Part shown: positions 30,471-42,600 of the stretch, piece after piece
Position numbering within the stretch: the stretch's first letter is position 1
Layout of the letters: every line of letters starts with the position of its first letter
The notes under the pieces: model-generated
What the model saw: the letters and a program-made list of their open reading frames with translations, nothing else
What the model was told of the DNA's origin: nothing
Database searches by the model: none
Position numbers and translations under genes: made by a program
NCBI GenBank assembly: GCA_027946555.1
Contig: JAPEVC010000077.1
Location: 62,001 to 126,000, forward strand
Source of the DNA: Gnomoniopsis sp. IMI 355080
Lineage: Eukaryota > Ascomycota > Sordariomycetes > Diaporthales > Gnomoniaceae
Direction: 5' to 3'
DNA: 64,000 bases

Positions 30471-31856
30471 ATGCACCGCAGACAGCACACCAAGGTTGCC
30501 CCCAGAGACCGCAATCCCTATCAAAAGTACACCCTCACAGATTGGGGAGAGACACCATGGCCAGACTTTGACTGTCCATCTGCTGAAGAGTGTGAAGAGG
30601 TCTACTCACGCCTCATGGCACAGCATGGTGACAGGCTGAGACCAGCTCATATCACAGCACCAAGTTTGGAAATCGCGGGCTGTGGAGAGGTCCCCCAAGT
30701 CCTGGATGCCATCATCCGCACCATGATTAGCGCCAACACCAAATTCGAGTATGCGGATGCTGCCCTGAAGAGCCTCATCAGCAAGGTGGGAGTCATCTTG
30801 GCCAACAAGGAGCTTCATGTCACGGAATATCCGGAGCTTCAGCACTGCCTGGACTACAATTATATCCGAACATCCATGAATGAACAAGAGCTCGAAAAGG
30901 CAATTGCGACGGCTGGGAATCAGAAGCAGACAGCAAGTCGAATCATGACTATCCTGGCCGATGTATTCAGAAAGAACAAGGAGCGCGTCGACGCCTTCCG
31001 GAAAGAGACACCCGACAAACCCGTCGATCCTGCCAATGTTCTGGCTGCCAACCTCCTGTCGGACCAAGAGAAGCAATGGGAGATCAAGATGTTTGAGAAT
31101 AGTATTCTCAATCTTGAGTTCCTGAAGAAGTTATCTCAGGAGCATGCTATGAATGAAATGCTTCGCTGGAAGGGAATTGGTGTAAAAACTGCAGCATGTG
31201 TTCTAATGTTTTGCATGCAACAAGACATCTTGGCTTGTGACACTCACTGCATTCGCTTATCCAAGTGGCTCGGATGGGCTCCACTGGAGGCCAAGGACGA
31301 GTTGGTATTTGCTCATGTCGACAAGAGAGTGCCGAATCACTTGAAGTATGCCCTCCATCAGCTGTTCATCCAGCATGGCAAAGACTGCAGGCTTTGCAGG
31401 GATGACAAGAATCAGGAGAAAGAGGCCTTGGCTGGGGTTGTCTGCCCTCTGGAAGACTTGCTTGATAGAGGAGCGCTCAGAGCTTACAAGATGACCGTCA
31501 AGGCGAAAGCTGAGGCCAAGAGGGTAACAAAGGCAGAGGTTAAGGTCGAGGATGAGCCAATGGCAGAGGATATGGCACAGAGTAAGGCAGAGACTAGTGT
31601 TAAGACTGAGGCGGAGTCTAATCATATTAACAGAGCTAAGGGACATGTCTTGGCTGTGAAGGAGGAAGATGACACCAATGCCAGCATACAAGTCACTCAG
31701 AAGCGCACTCGGGGCTTTGATAACGACGACGACGAAGCCGATCTTGCCCGGGCCAAGCGCACTAGGAGAACGACGACGACGAGGAAGACGCGCTCTGCTG
31801 TCCCAGCCACAACCCGGCAAACCCGGTCACAAACCAAGGCCAAGCAAGAAATGTAG
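30471..31856 (+). CDS. HhH-GPD family DNA glycosylase (endonuclease III-like)
   Basis: A single 461-codon frame. HhH-GPD enzymes excise damaged or mismatched bases in base-excision repair; location would be nuclear. The helix-hairpin-helix is LRWKGIGVKTAACVLMF (about 231-247). The two catalytic residues of the bifunctional endonuclease III class are present: Lys239 (GVKT) and Asp257 (DTHCIRLSKWLGW). After the domain only three cysteines are positioned like an iron-sulfur loop (Cys306, Cys309, Cys325 in DCRLC...VCPL), one fewer than the four of classic Nth. A normal 4Fe-4S cluster is therefore doubtful. Residues 340-461 are a Lys/Glu/Ala-rich, then Arg/Thr-rich basic tail (RTRRTTTTRKTRS) that looks like a DNA-binding or nuclear-localising extension. 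It is not a direct Nth1 orthologue. The substrate is unknown. Confidence 0.85.
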   Translation: MHRRQHTKVAPRDRNPYQKYTLTDWGETPWPDFDCPSAEECEEVYSRLMAQHGDRLRPAHITAPSLEIAGCGEVPQVLDAIIRTMISANTKFEYADAALKSLISKVGVILANKELHVTEYPELQHCLDYNYIRTSMNEQELEKAIATAGNQKQTASRIMTILADVFRKNKERVDAFRKETPDKPVDPANVLAANLLSDQEKQWEIKMFENSILNLEFLKKLSQEHAMNEMLRWKGIGVKTAACVLMFCMQQDILACDTHCIRLSKWLGWAPLEAKDELVFAHVDKRVPNHLKYALHQLFIQHGKDCRLCRDDKNQEKEALAGVVCPLEDLLDRGALRAYKMTVKAKAEAKRVTKAEVKVEDEPMAEDMAQSKAETSVKTEAESNHINRAKGHVLAVKEEDDTNASIQVTQKRTRGFDNDDDEADLARAKRTRRTTTTRKTRSAVPATTRQTRSQTKAKQEM

Positions 31857-32842
31857 GGATAGGATCTCCAGGAGTCGAAAGGATTTCGGCAAGCATGGCA
31901 AGGATTTTGGGAGACCTAGCTTGGCAGCATGACTTTACAAATGTTTTGCTATTACAACTGAAATTGATCTGGGAGGCGCATCACTAGCAGTTGCCAAATA
32001 AAGAAGAGACATTTTTGATCACAGGACAGCATAGAACAGTAGAACGACGACGTCGAGATATGCTAATGGTATTGTTTGAAAAGCTGCAGGTGTGTCTAGC
32101 TATAGCTAGGCGCTTTTCCCTCTCCACCATCCAGACATCCACTCACTACTGCTCCTTTTCTGCTCATTTCCACAGGACAAACACTCTCTCTTTCCATTCC
32201 TCCACCGCATACAAGGTATATATATAAAGCAGAGGCCAAACAACTCCCCAGTCTTCTTCAAGCGGGTTATTTCCTTCTTTTGCTGTGCAGGCTATTCGAT
32301 GCAAATGTGTATGGATGAGTTTTGCTTGCTAGTAAGTGTTGAAAGTGCATGCAGCATTGATGTCTGCAGACTCTTTCCGTCTTTCTTTCATTTCACATCC
32401 CAACTGACCAGATTTCCCTTTGTCTCCATCCTCCCAGGCATTCTCTACAAAAGCCCAGAAATTCCCGCCCCCACTCTGTTGATTCGAACCCTTTGACGCC
32501 AGAAACGCCCAAGAAAAGAGGAATCAAAACAAGAAGCTCCTCCAAAGGATTATCACTAATAGAAAAAAAAAAAAAAAGAAGAAAAGGAGCACGCGGTGCA
32601 GGAACAAGGTTGCAACGAAGCAGAAAAGCAGTGTTGAAGTACTGGAGAGGTTTGTCTCCGAGGCCAGCCGTTGAATCGCTTGATGCGAGAAATCGTAAAT
32701 GCATGTGAGATTGTGATATCGACAAGGTTCCGGGTTGGGTACAAAAAGAATGTCGGCTTGGCTGTGTTGTACAATATGGGTATGGGATGATGATACGTGA
32801 AGTTTTCCGTCGAGATTTGGGTTATGTAGGGGCTGTATGGGT
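31857..32842. other. Convergent 3' spacer with an A15 run
   Basis: 3' regions of the glycosylase and the P4-ATPase. Holds a poly-A run and a short TATATATA at about 32217-32226. No gene. Confidence 0.45.
32563..32577. repeat. Poly-A run (15 A)
   Basis: Simple homopolymer within untranslated DNA, followed by a purine-rich stretch. Confidence 0.9.
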
Positions 32843-35800
32843 TTATTGCTGGTTGTTATGTTTGCTCTTCGTGGACATTATAGACATTCCTCGTAGTCGT
32901 GACCTGGCGAGTAGGTTATTGCCACCAGAAAGACGGTTTGCCGATTGGGAAGACTCGACCCGGCTCAATCTTGCAGCGGACGTGAAGTCGTGGCTGGCCT
33001 CGAAACTCGGGCGGACTCGATCCATCGATGCCCGGATCCTGTCGTACGAAGGCCGGGCACGGTCGATCGATGGCCTCACGGGGAACGGATCAGGCAAGTC
33101 CGTGTCCACTGAAGTTGCACGCGGTCGTAGCTCTTGCTCGTGGCCGGTGTAGTTGGTGCCGTCACTGCCATTCTGCCCCCTTGTGTTATGTGTCGCCACC
33201 GAAGGAGGATAGATGGGACGACAGTCATCGTCAACACTGACGAGATGCGCGTGCTTGGACTTCTTGGATGATCGGCTGGACCCGGTCAAAGAGCCCTCGG
33301 CCGAGGCAGACGTGTCTGGCTTGAGGATCCGGTCGAACTTGCCCTGCGTAATTTGTTCGCGAACAATGTCCACGTCGTAGGGGAAATAGACCTTTTGTAA
33401 GGATTTGATGGCGAATCGAGGGAAGATGCAGATGACTGGAGTGATGAAGAAGCAGGCCCAGAACGTTGCCTCGGAATATACTTCGGGTGCGGCCCCAAAA
33501 AACGTAGCTGAAGCAGTCGACGAGGTATAAACGCCGGTCCAGAAGAATATGAAGAGGTCGCTGATGAGCACAACCAGAAGCATCAGCCAATCCCACCGAT
33601 AAGTGTTGATCAGAATATAGAGGTTAATGGTGATAACTGCCGGGTGAGCAATGTAACATCCAAGGCGAAGACGGTCGGACACATCCAGGCCATTGAACGA
33701 GACAAAAGAGGCGCCGATCACGGTGAGATATGGGATGAAGAAGACCATGACCGATTGGTAGACACCGTCAAGCATGTAAAGCCTGTTTGAAGTTAGCAGC
33801 TGTCACTACGAATTGAAATCTGGTTAGGCAGGCTTACCAGAACTTTCGCTGAGTCCACTCCAGCCGCTCGATACCTCGGCGGTAAAGTTGTGGAACAGCC
33901 AGCGAGACAGCATCCGATACGTCTTGGTCCAATACACCCATCAAGATGACAGGAACGGATGTGAAGAAGAGATTGAACAAGATGATGTAGGAGTAGTCGA
34001 AAATGTAGGTGATGTCCATGTTACAGAACACCTGGTACCAGAAGATGGAGAACGTCCAGATCATGTTCTTGTAGAAGAAATTGCTGATTGTCTCTGCCAG
34101 GCGCCTGTACGACCATCGGCCGTGCACCAGGACGAGCCTCTGTAGAAATCGGAACTGACCGATAGCGTAGTCCGAAGACATGACGGCTTGTCGACCTTCC
34201 ACACCGGCAATACCGACACCCACGTCGGCTTCCTGGATCATGGCCACATCGTTGGCACCGTCACCAATCGATAGAGTCATGACGTCTAGACCAGTCTTGA
34301 CCATGGAAACCACCGCGGCCTTCTGAGCCGGACTCACACGACAACAGAGCACAGACTTGCAGTTCTTGCATAGGAGCAAGAACTTTTGTTTGACTCTCTC
34401 GTCCAGCACCCATCTCAGTGTGAATCCGTCAACCACCAAAGCGTGCGTTGCAGGAGGTGCTTTGTGTTCGTGCCGAGCTATTTTCAGATCCTCATCGCTG
34501 CCTGTGAGGTCGAAGATGCGCAAATTTTCGTCGAGCGCCGCCTCGAGTTCCTTCACGTATTGATCCGGAGACGTGGCCCCAGATTCATCCTCGACTGCTT
34601 GCAAGCGAATCATTTCCATGTCGTTGTTCAGAAGATTACAGGAAAATCCGATATTGATGGCAGTCTCTACCTTATCACCCGTTAAGACCCAGAGCTTGAT
34701 TCCACCGTCTGCCAAGAGGGCGATTGTGTCGGGCACACCGTCTTGAAGTCGATCTTCGATAGCGGTACCGCCTAGAAGGGCAAGGTCTTGCTCAATAATG
34801 TCGGCTACAGCTTCCAGCTTCTCTTCTCGCTCCTCGAGGGCGGTCGCGGCAGCCTGGTGCTGCTTCTGCCAGTCGATGTACTCCTGCTCGGTCAGGTATC
34901 GTCTCGCAATACAGAGAGTCCGCAAACCTTCCCGCGCAAAAAGCTCGAGATGCTCCGCCGTCTCTCTGCGTAGCTCGGCTTGTTCTCCTCTTTTCAGGCG
35001 GGCGTATATTATGCTGTCTGCACCCTTGCAGTATAGCACAATCTTGCCGTCCGGCCGCCTAATGATTGCACTCATCCTCTTCCTGCTGGAATTGAACTCG
35101 ATGGTGTTGAGAATCGGATAGTGTACGTCTTCGCCCATGACATTCACATTGATTCCATCGCCCGTGTGGCCAAGCACGGTGAAGCCCATATCACGGGCAG
35201 TGGCCACCAGAGCAGCCTCGTCGGGAGACTGGGCTTTGAAGATCATCTTGGGTGGATCGCCCATCTGTTTCTCCGCAATGACGGTGTGACATAACGCCAA
35301 GGCCAACATGAACTCTTTGTTTGCCTCCATCTGCTCTTCTCCATGCATTCCAGTCAAGTCTTCGACGAAATCGGGTGCGATAAAAGTCATGTCTTCGTCG
35401 TGCAAGAAGGGGTTCTCGTGCGAAGCCCGGAGGCCCTTCAAAGCCTTCACCTTGGCAGCTTCGATTTCCACCCTTATCCTGGCGCCCTCTTTCTCCACGT
35501 CGATACCAGCCCGCTTCTGCATGCCGGCCTGAGCTTCTGTGTAAGCCTCGCCGTACGGTTGGCCGTTGATGGTCGCCTTTTTGAACTCCATCACGTTTTG
35601 CGTAAGAGTTCCTGTCTTGTCAGAAAAGATGTACTCTACCTGGCCCAAGTCATCGGATATGTTCCAAGATTTCGGTACGCAAGGCTGGTCGATCTTATCG
35701 TAGTACATCTCCACATCGCTGTAGATGAAAACGGCCTGGAGTGTGCGCACAATTTCCAAGGAAATGTACAGTGAGATGGGAATCAAATTCTGGAACACAA

Positions 35801-37585
35801 TCAGAGCTGCCCAAAAGGTGATAAACCCGGTCATGGAGGGCGTTGAGCCGATAGAACCGAAGTCGAAGTAGTACAAGGACGCATCTGTTTTGGCCCAGGA
35901 AACGCCATTGACGATCGCCGCGATCAGGCACATGAGGAACAGGATCACAAAGTTGCAGATGACGTTAAAGTTGAGTGACCTCGCGATTCTGGGTCGCTTG
36001 GTAGGCGTGACACCAGCATTCATCATGATCTTTGTATCGTGTCCGGTGAATAGAACGACACCCAAAACCCAGTCGGTATTCCGCAGGTTAGTTCCTCGAA
36101 GAAGTATGTTGTCGATGGTAATGGGTTCCGTCATCTCGCGCGGCGAACCATGGACGGTCTGCTCCCACTTGATCGCACCATTGTATTTGTAAAGATTAGC
36201 CTGTGGCGGCTCGCTGTCGACCATGAATTGTGCCTTCTCACAATCCCTAGCATGCTTCATAGAGCGGCCACAACGCAGGGCTTGGCGCACCTTGAGATTG
36301 GTCTCGCCGTCCAAATTCTTGGTCTCAACGTAACATGCGCCATCGGGGTCTGAGGTCGACAGGATGATGATATCAGCCGGCAGCTCATCGTCGCCATAAA
36401 TACGCACAAAGTCGCCGACTCGCAAACTCTTCCATGCATCTTTGTGGAACCGCGCCTTTCCAGGTGCATCCAAATTGTGATTGATCAGATCACCCTGAAT
36501 CGTCTCGAATCTGGCCTCGGCACCACCCTGGAATGAGTAGCTGGTCTCGGGGCGCGGAGCGTCCAATTCTTGGTGGTGGGTCTCCTCAGTGGGCAGAGGC
36601 GACGTGACAGGGGTCATCTGAATGTCCTCACGCGCAGACACAAAAGACTCGCGCTGACTAGCGGCGCTGCGGGTCACTCTGGTCTCGACGGACATGCGAG
36701 GGGTGTCGTCGTCATAGATGCCGCTTCTCCTCTTCCGTGCGGCTGCGTCCTCCTTCTTCCACATGCGCTGGATCAGATGCCAAAAGGTGGCAAAGAACCT
36801 GGTGGTTGCCTTTTTAATTTTCCTCCATGTCGACACGTTGTCCTCGAGGACATTTGGGTTGTCCCAGCCGCAAAGGCGATGCACTGGTGCATTGTTGAGT
36901 TCGTTATCGAGAACCGTGCGGCGGTAGTCTTCTATCGCGTCTTTAATTGCGGTGATGGCAACAATACATATTAAAGGTACGGCGTTGAGGCCCGGGTTGG
37001 TGCCGCCAAATATAGGGAAGAACTGGTAGGATGTGAGTGGTCAATTCTTGTTTAGGGCGAAGAAGCAGGGCACTAGGATGGGATGCGACTTACAACAAGG
37101 ATAACGAGGAAAAGGAAGAAAATGTTGGCAACGTTTTGAAATTGGAACCACAGGTTCTTTGGGATGAAGGACAATGGGGTGTATTTGGCGGTCCGGATCT
37201 TGTTACGCGTAAACTCGTGCAGCGGATTGCCGTCCTCGTCGAGAAGTTCCGGTGGTAATGGCAGATTGAAGTACAGCTGTCGCGGCCCATGTTCCAAATC
37301 TACCTCTTCTTCCTCTTCGTTGTTCGCGTCGCCCGGCTGTTGGTTTGCCTGCGAAGATTGTAATGTTTCCGAGCCTCCCGATTGTCTCTTCTTTTCGGAA
37401 GTGACCGACTTCCTATTGAGGCGGCCAGTCAGCGACAGACGTTTGATGGCACTGCTCTTGACCGTCATCCTCCTGGTGGCCCATCTCGACCGCTTTGTCT
37501 TGTCCAGCTTGCGCTTGTCGGGACTGCTGTTGCCATCACTGCTGGCGGTACCGTCACCCGTGTCAATCGGGGTAGACGGCGTCAT
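32843..37585 (-). CDS. dnf1: P4-type phospholipid flippase, Dnf1/Dnf2 type
   Basis: Three exons, 37585-37094, 37022-33838 and 33782-32843, give 1538 residues. P4-ATPases move phospholipids from the outer to the cytosolic leaflet; the Dnf1/2 group acts at the plasma membrane and endosomes with a Cdc50-type subunit. Signatures are the N-terminal RQLYFNLPLPPELLDEDGNP and NKIRTAKYTPLSFIPKNLWFQF, the actuator DGET at about 402-405, and PISL of helix 4 at about 579-582. The phosphorylated Asp is at about 632 (DKTGTLTQN), followed by KGADS, TGDKVETAINIGFSCNLL and GDGANDV at about 1084. The C-terminal membrane half continues through FWLYMLDGVYQSVMVFFIPYL. Ten hydrophobic helices fit the family. The N-terminal 90 residues are basic and Ser-rich. 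The C-terminal 180 residues are Ser/Arg-rich with repeated R-x-S-x-D-R-x-R-P units, a plausible target of flippase kinases. Drs2 and Dnf3 groups fit less well. Confidence 0.93.
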
Positions 37586-39336
37586 TGCTCGGATGTAGCG
37601 GGCCTAGCCCGGTCGTCCCTGAATGTTCGCCAGGCTGGGCCTCGTTGGCGTCTCTGTGCGTCCGCCAGCCGTTGACTGAATGTGCGGTTGCGAGATTCCA
37701 GCTTGAGTGTCGTCGATGAAGAAAGAAAAGGTGCAGGCGGCGTGAAGGACGAGGTCGGGGGTCGCACAGGGCTTGGCAAGGTCGATCAGAGAAGCGGCCC
37801 CGGGAGTTGTTGGCTTTAGCCGGCAGAAAGGGACCGATCGCCTGCGTTTCAAGATATGGTTCTGGCGCAGAAGGGTCGCGAGATCGATTGAACTTGAGGA
37901 CCGAGAACCCTGGCAAACCACGGGAGGAAGTCGTCAAAGGCCAGCAAAGGGAGTAGCGAAGGTGGTGTCGAGTCGGTCGGTGGGTTGGGAAATTCCTTAG
38001 GATGTCTCGGTCAGGAGTGGGACGGAGAGAAAGGAGCCAACGGGAATAACGACAACGCAAAAAAAAGATAGAGACTGGGTTGCAGTGACGCTAACGGTTG
38101 GAGAAAGAAGGGTAGCGGGATCAGTTGGGTGAGAATAGCTTGTACAAAAAAAAGAAGGATTGCGCCACACAGCTGGAAGGGCGAGGGCGAGGACAGGCTA
38201 CACTGCGCGCTGCACTGTACCAACCAACAACGTACCTGTTGTACGTACCATAGTACTGCGGCGCGCTACACACGGCAAGACGGAATCGGAATCGTTCTCC
38301 TTTGGACAGACAGGGCAAGGAAGGAAAGGCACCGGGGAGGATCCATCACTGCCCAAAGCAAATGGGCGCAGTGATTTGGGATTGCTGTTGCTACGGAGTG
38401 CCTGCACATCCAAAGTCCCCGAGCGTGCCGGGGCGAGCACATCCCATGTACGCAGTAACGAGTTCCGCACTTGGTAGGGATGCAGGGGACTGCCTACTAG
38501 GCAGTCTGATTATTAAAAGGGGGGTAGGGGTCTGCCTTAAAGTTGTGCACAGACCCAGACTCATCCGGCCGGGAGCAGTCGGCGCTGTGCCCTCCCGCTG
38601 CAACCCTCCTCCCGCTTCTATACCACATAGTAAGCCACCTAGCCACCTGGCCACCAGAGCAACATCATCAGCACTAATGGTCGGTAAGGTACTATAAGAC
38701 CTACCTGTCTACAAACTATAGTAAGCCTCGAGCGTCACTAAGCGTAGGATCGGCCGGGGAAAGGATCACACTACAGTAATCTTGTTTCTATGAATATATA
38801 CACATCATCAATCATAAGCTGATGGAATTTGCTTTGCTTACCTAGGTACCATCGGCATCGGCATCTGCAGAACCTCAGACATGAATTGAATTGGTGCAAA
38901 GTCAAAAGCTGAGCATCAGCTGCTTGATGTGTAACTCAAAGTTCAACTTTGACCTTACAGAAGGTGAAGCTCTATCTACATAACTAGAATTCTGTATTAC
39001 GCACGAACGCAGTACATAGTAGTATGTAGTTGCGGGATGTCACCTCTCATGATGTTCGTAGAATATATAGTATGGTAAGAAAGAAAAGGGCAAGCCAAAA
39101 TTCGAATGAGTCCTCGAGTGAAACCAAGAGACAATTCGTCAGAACGTATAGAAAGAGATGCTGCCAGCTGTCATCTAGTAATCAAATAGGGCTGAAGTCA
39201 ATTCCGCAGACTCAAGACTTACTGCTTCCTAGAATGGTCCTTGTATCACGACCTGTTCCTTGTCTCCTTTATTATGTAGGCTCAGCCACAGCCTCCCACA
39301 GAAGTATATTACTTTGTGGCTCTAGATACAAAAGTC

Positions 39337-39386
39337 GTGTGCACGTGTGCGTGCGTGCGTGCGTGTACTTGTGCGTGTCCGAGTCC
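39337..39386. repeat. GTGC/GTGT microsatellite
   Basis: Alternating purine-pyrimidine repeat built from GTGC, GTGT and CGTG units, imperfect. Such runs can adopt Z-DNA; nothing further is suggested. Confidence 0.8.
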
Positions 39387-39670
39387 CATTGCCACGTCCT
39401 ACTGCACTTTTTGTGATACAGTCATCGCCGTAATACCAGACTGCGCCGTCAGCAGAAAAAGGTGGACATTCACCGTCGATCGTCATCGGTGCCGAGGCTG
39501 CGAGGATGCGTTCTCGCAGGTATCCATTGGCTGAAGAATGGCACAGGAAAGGGAGGGTGGGGATGGCGGAAATAGGGGTGCAATCTTTTCTTCTTCTTTT
39601 TCTTCCTCCTCCTCCCTCCTCACTGCGCCAATTCCCAACTCCTGCGTGACCGCGGCATGCCTGGCGTGCC

Positions 39671-39689
39671 TTTTTTTTTTTTTTTTTTT
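39671..39689. repeat. Poly-T run (19 T)
   Basis: Homopolymer preceded by a C/T-rich stretch (TTCTTCTTTTTCTTCC type, about 39585-39620). Length is a likely sequencing-error hotspot. Confidence 0.9.
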
Positions 39690-42600
39690 GCTGCATTCCA
39701 GGGACTGCAAACGGCGGGAAAAAAGAGGACAGCGACGACGACTTGGCCCAAGACCCCCCTTCCCCACCCCGCCTGCTCCCTTCATCTACGGGCCAGGGGA
39801 GCTCCGCGCACCAGAGATCTGGGAAGTGGAGCCCCCTCTCTCACCCCCCCAGAACTGAGGCTGCAGGCTACGCACTCTGGCGCTGTCGGGGCCGGATTGA
39901 TTAAAAGATGTGGACGGGATCCTTATGATGGAACGTGGGAAACCCGCTTTTCTTGCCGGGTCGGTCTGTCGTACTGTTCGTCGCGTCCCGATGGAGGCCC
40001 GAGAGTTCGTGGGGTCTACTGCCAACTTTTCCTCGATACTACTATGTACATAGTATCTCTGTACGCACAGTCCAGCCCGGACCGCGACAAACACGAAATT
40101 GGGAGCGATATTTCCACCACGGATTTGATGATAGCACGGGCACTAATCCTGGTGAGGGCCGCCATTGATCTCGCCTACCTGCACTACCCGTCGACCAGGG
40201 ATATTTCACACGAGACTACATAGTACATGAATTCTAGCAGAGGTCTACAGGACGAGCCATACGAAGGATGGGCTCTCTTGGTGAGCAGGAAGGGGGCCAG
40301 TTGGCAACAATGGCTGATTGGGGGACCAAGTTTGATAAAGATTCATTTCATTCCCCGCTGATGACCAAAATAGCCGTCCACATCCTCCCGCTTGGCAGCT
40401 TGGCCGCCTTGGAAAGGGGTCTGCTATCTGTAGGGAGCCGCTTCCTTGCTGTCTCTGGTTCAGGTACTGTCTGCCTGTTGGGCATCCTACGCACCAGAAA
40501 AACAAAACCAAGTAAAAATTAAAATAAAAAAGATGGTCTTCGTCGTTGGTTACCATCTGGTGGGTGCGCGCCAGGGGTGAAGGGGCACAGACCAAACGCT
40601 CGAGCTGTGTCTCTGGAAGACTGAGCGTTGCAGAATTTCTGCACCACGGCCGCTCCAACCCGCATATTTATAATTACCTAGGAACGAATATGCACGTCGA
40701 GGTTACACGAGTGTGCCACGATCTGACAGTTGGCACAATCCTTCCTTGCTACCTTCCAGACTGATTACATGCGTACCTAAGTTCGTAACAGTGCAGCACT
40801 GGCCACCTCGGCTCTGCTCGCTCCCCCAAAATTCAATCAATGCATCATCGTGTTGCCGTTGAAATCTCGTCGGATGACAAACTCAACCAGACAAACAAAT
40901 TGCAACATTGGCAAGCGTATCGAGACGACGATGATGCCAAGACGAGACGCCTTCCCAGGGTCCCCGCTGCTACGCGGCACTCCACTTGTCCATGACGAGT
41001 GTTGCTGGGAACAACCCCGGGCAACGCCATTCATTTTCAATGCGGCACGACTGCACTGCCCTTGGGCTGGCAGGCTGGCAGCTGCTGGCTGGGCTGGATG
41101 GATTATCAATCTTCAGCCTCATCATCTCATGAAGACTTCCAAAATATGTAAGACCCTGTCACGCTGAGTGGCTGCCGGGTACCATGCAATGCGCTCGCTA
41201 GTTCCACGCCATCAAGCCGTTCAGCTGCTGTACGTGTGCATGTGTGTGTCTGTTTCCTATTCGCGAGATCAGTAAGCAAGTCGGAACCTTGTTTGATCGT
41301 TCGTCCAATTTTGGAGCCTCTGGGTCCCGTTTTGAGAACCAGTCAAGATCGTCAGCGGTCCCGCCGAACGCTTCAACCATGTTGCCATGCTATAGCCGCG
41401 TGGATTTTCTTATTGCTTGGCACACAACACATACCATAGTAGTAGCAGTGCCTCAATAGACACCCGACTCTTCTTCCTTGAAAATTCCCATCACAAGATC
41501 TCTCAGCTAAAGAAACTCGGTATCCACGACTGTCATCGTTGTGAGATGGGCTGCAGTAGCTTCGGACTTAAAGGGTCCGGCTTTTTACCCGAGTCCGATG
41601 GGCAATGGCCGGACATCGAGGCGCCCTTATGATCCGGACCTTGATTACAAAACACCCGGTGTGTACATCGTCACAGTAGCGCTTGCTCACGTGTATTTAG
41701 CTGGTCCAAGGGGTTGTCACCGCGATGGTCGGGCTCGTGTCGAAGTTGCGAGAACGTAATTCCATGGTCCAGATTCAACTTTTCCATATGACGTGGCAGA
41801 TTTCAGACCATGATGAGCTGCCTTCGGAAGACCTCCAACAACGCATAGAGCAAGCAAACTGCCTCTGCTTCCAGCTATGCCCCCCCAACCAAGTGGTATT
41901 ATATCGTCACTCAAACCAACTCTCAAACCAACTCACATAGCCATTGCTGGTGGATATTCTTGAGCCTGCAAGTGCCGGTATGGTGCTTGGTTCAAAGGTT
42001 TCCCTGTCATCCGCCGCGTGGTGAAATCCATTTCTGTCACGACATGTGGCGAGTTGCCATGGTCCAGACTAGCCACCGTTTAGGAGAGCCAGAGTGAGGT
42101 GCAACCCTTCCTAACAAGAGGCCCCAAATCAACAACGAGAAGGGAAAATAAAAAATCCGTGCAACAAACGACTCAACGGCACGCCCAGCACAAGGTCATC
42201 CACCGCGAGGTCAGCGAGCACGATTCCCGTTGACTGTCATACTACTCATTATATACCGTCCGTCTTCCGCAGGTGGGCGAATTGCCATATTCGAGGAAAC
42301 GCGGCGACCAAGCCCAAAGGTCGACCATCTTATAGGCGATCATTCCCTTCTGGCTGGGATGTCGAAAGAGCCAGCTACCTTAACAAGGTGTTGCGTATGA
42401 CTGCAATGCACATGATTGAGCTTGAGCATGCCATCTCCGAGTGGAGACGCTGTCAATGCTCGCTGGCACCGCGCTCGTCAGTCGCCAGTGTTGGCGCCGG
42501 CTGCGACAGTGGAATGCTTCGAGAAGCTTGCTTTTTCTGAGCAGAGGGCATCGTTGGATCGTCAAAAGCTATCTTGCAGTGGGTCTATTATGCCGCACGG

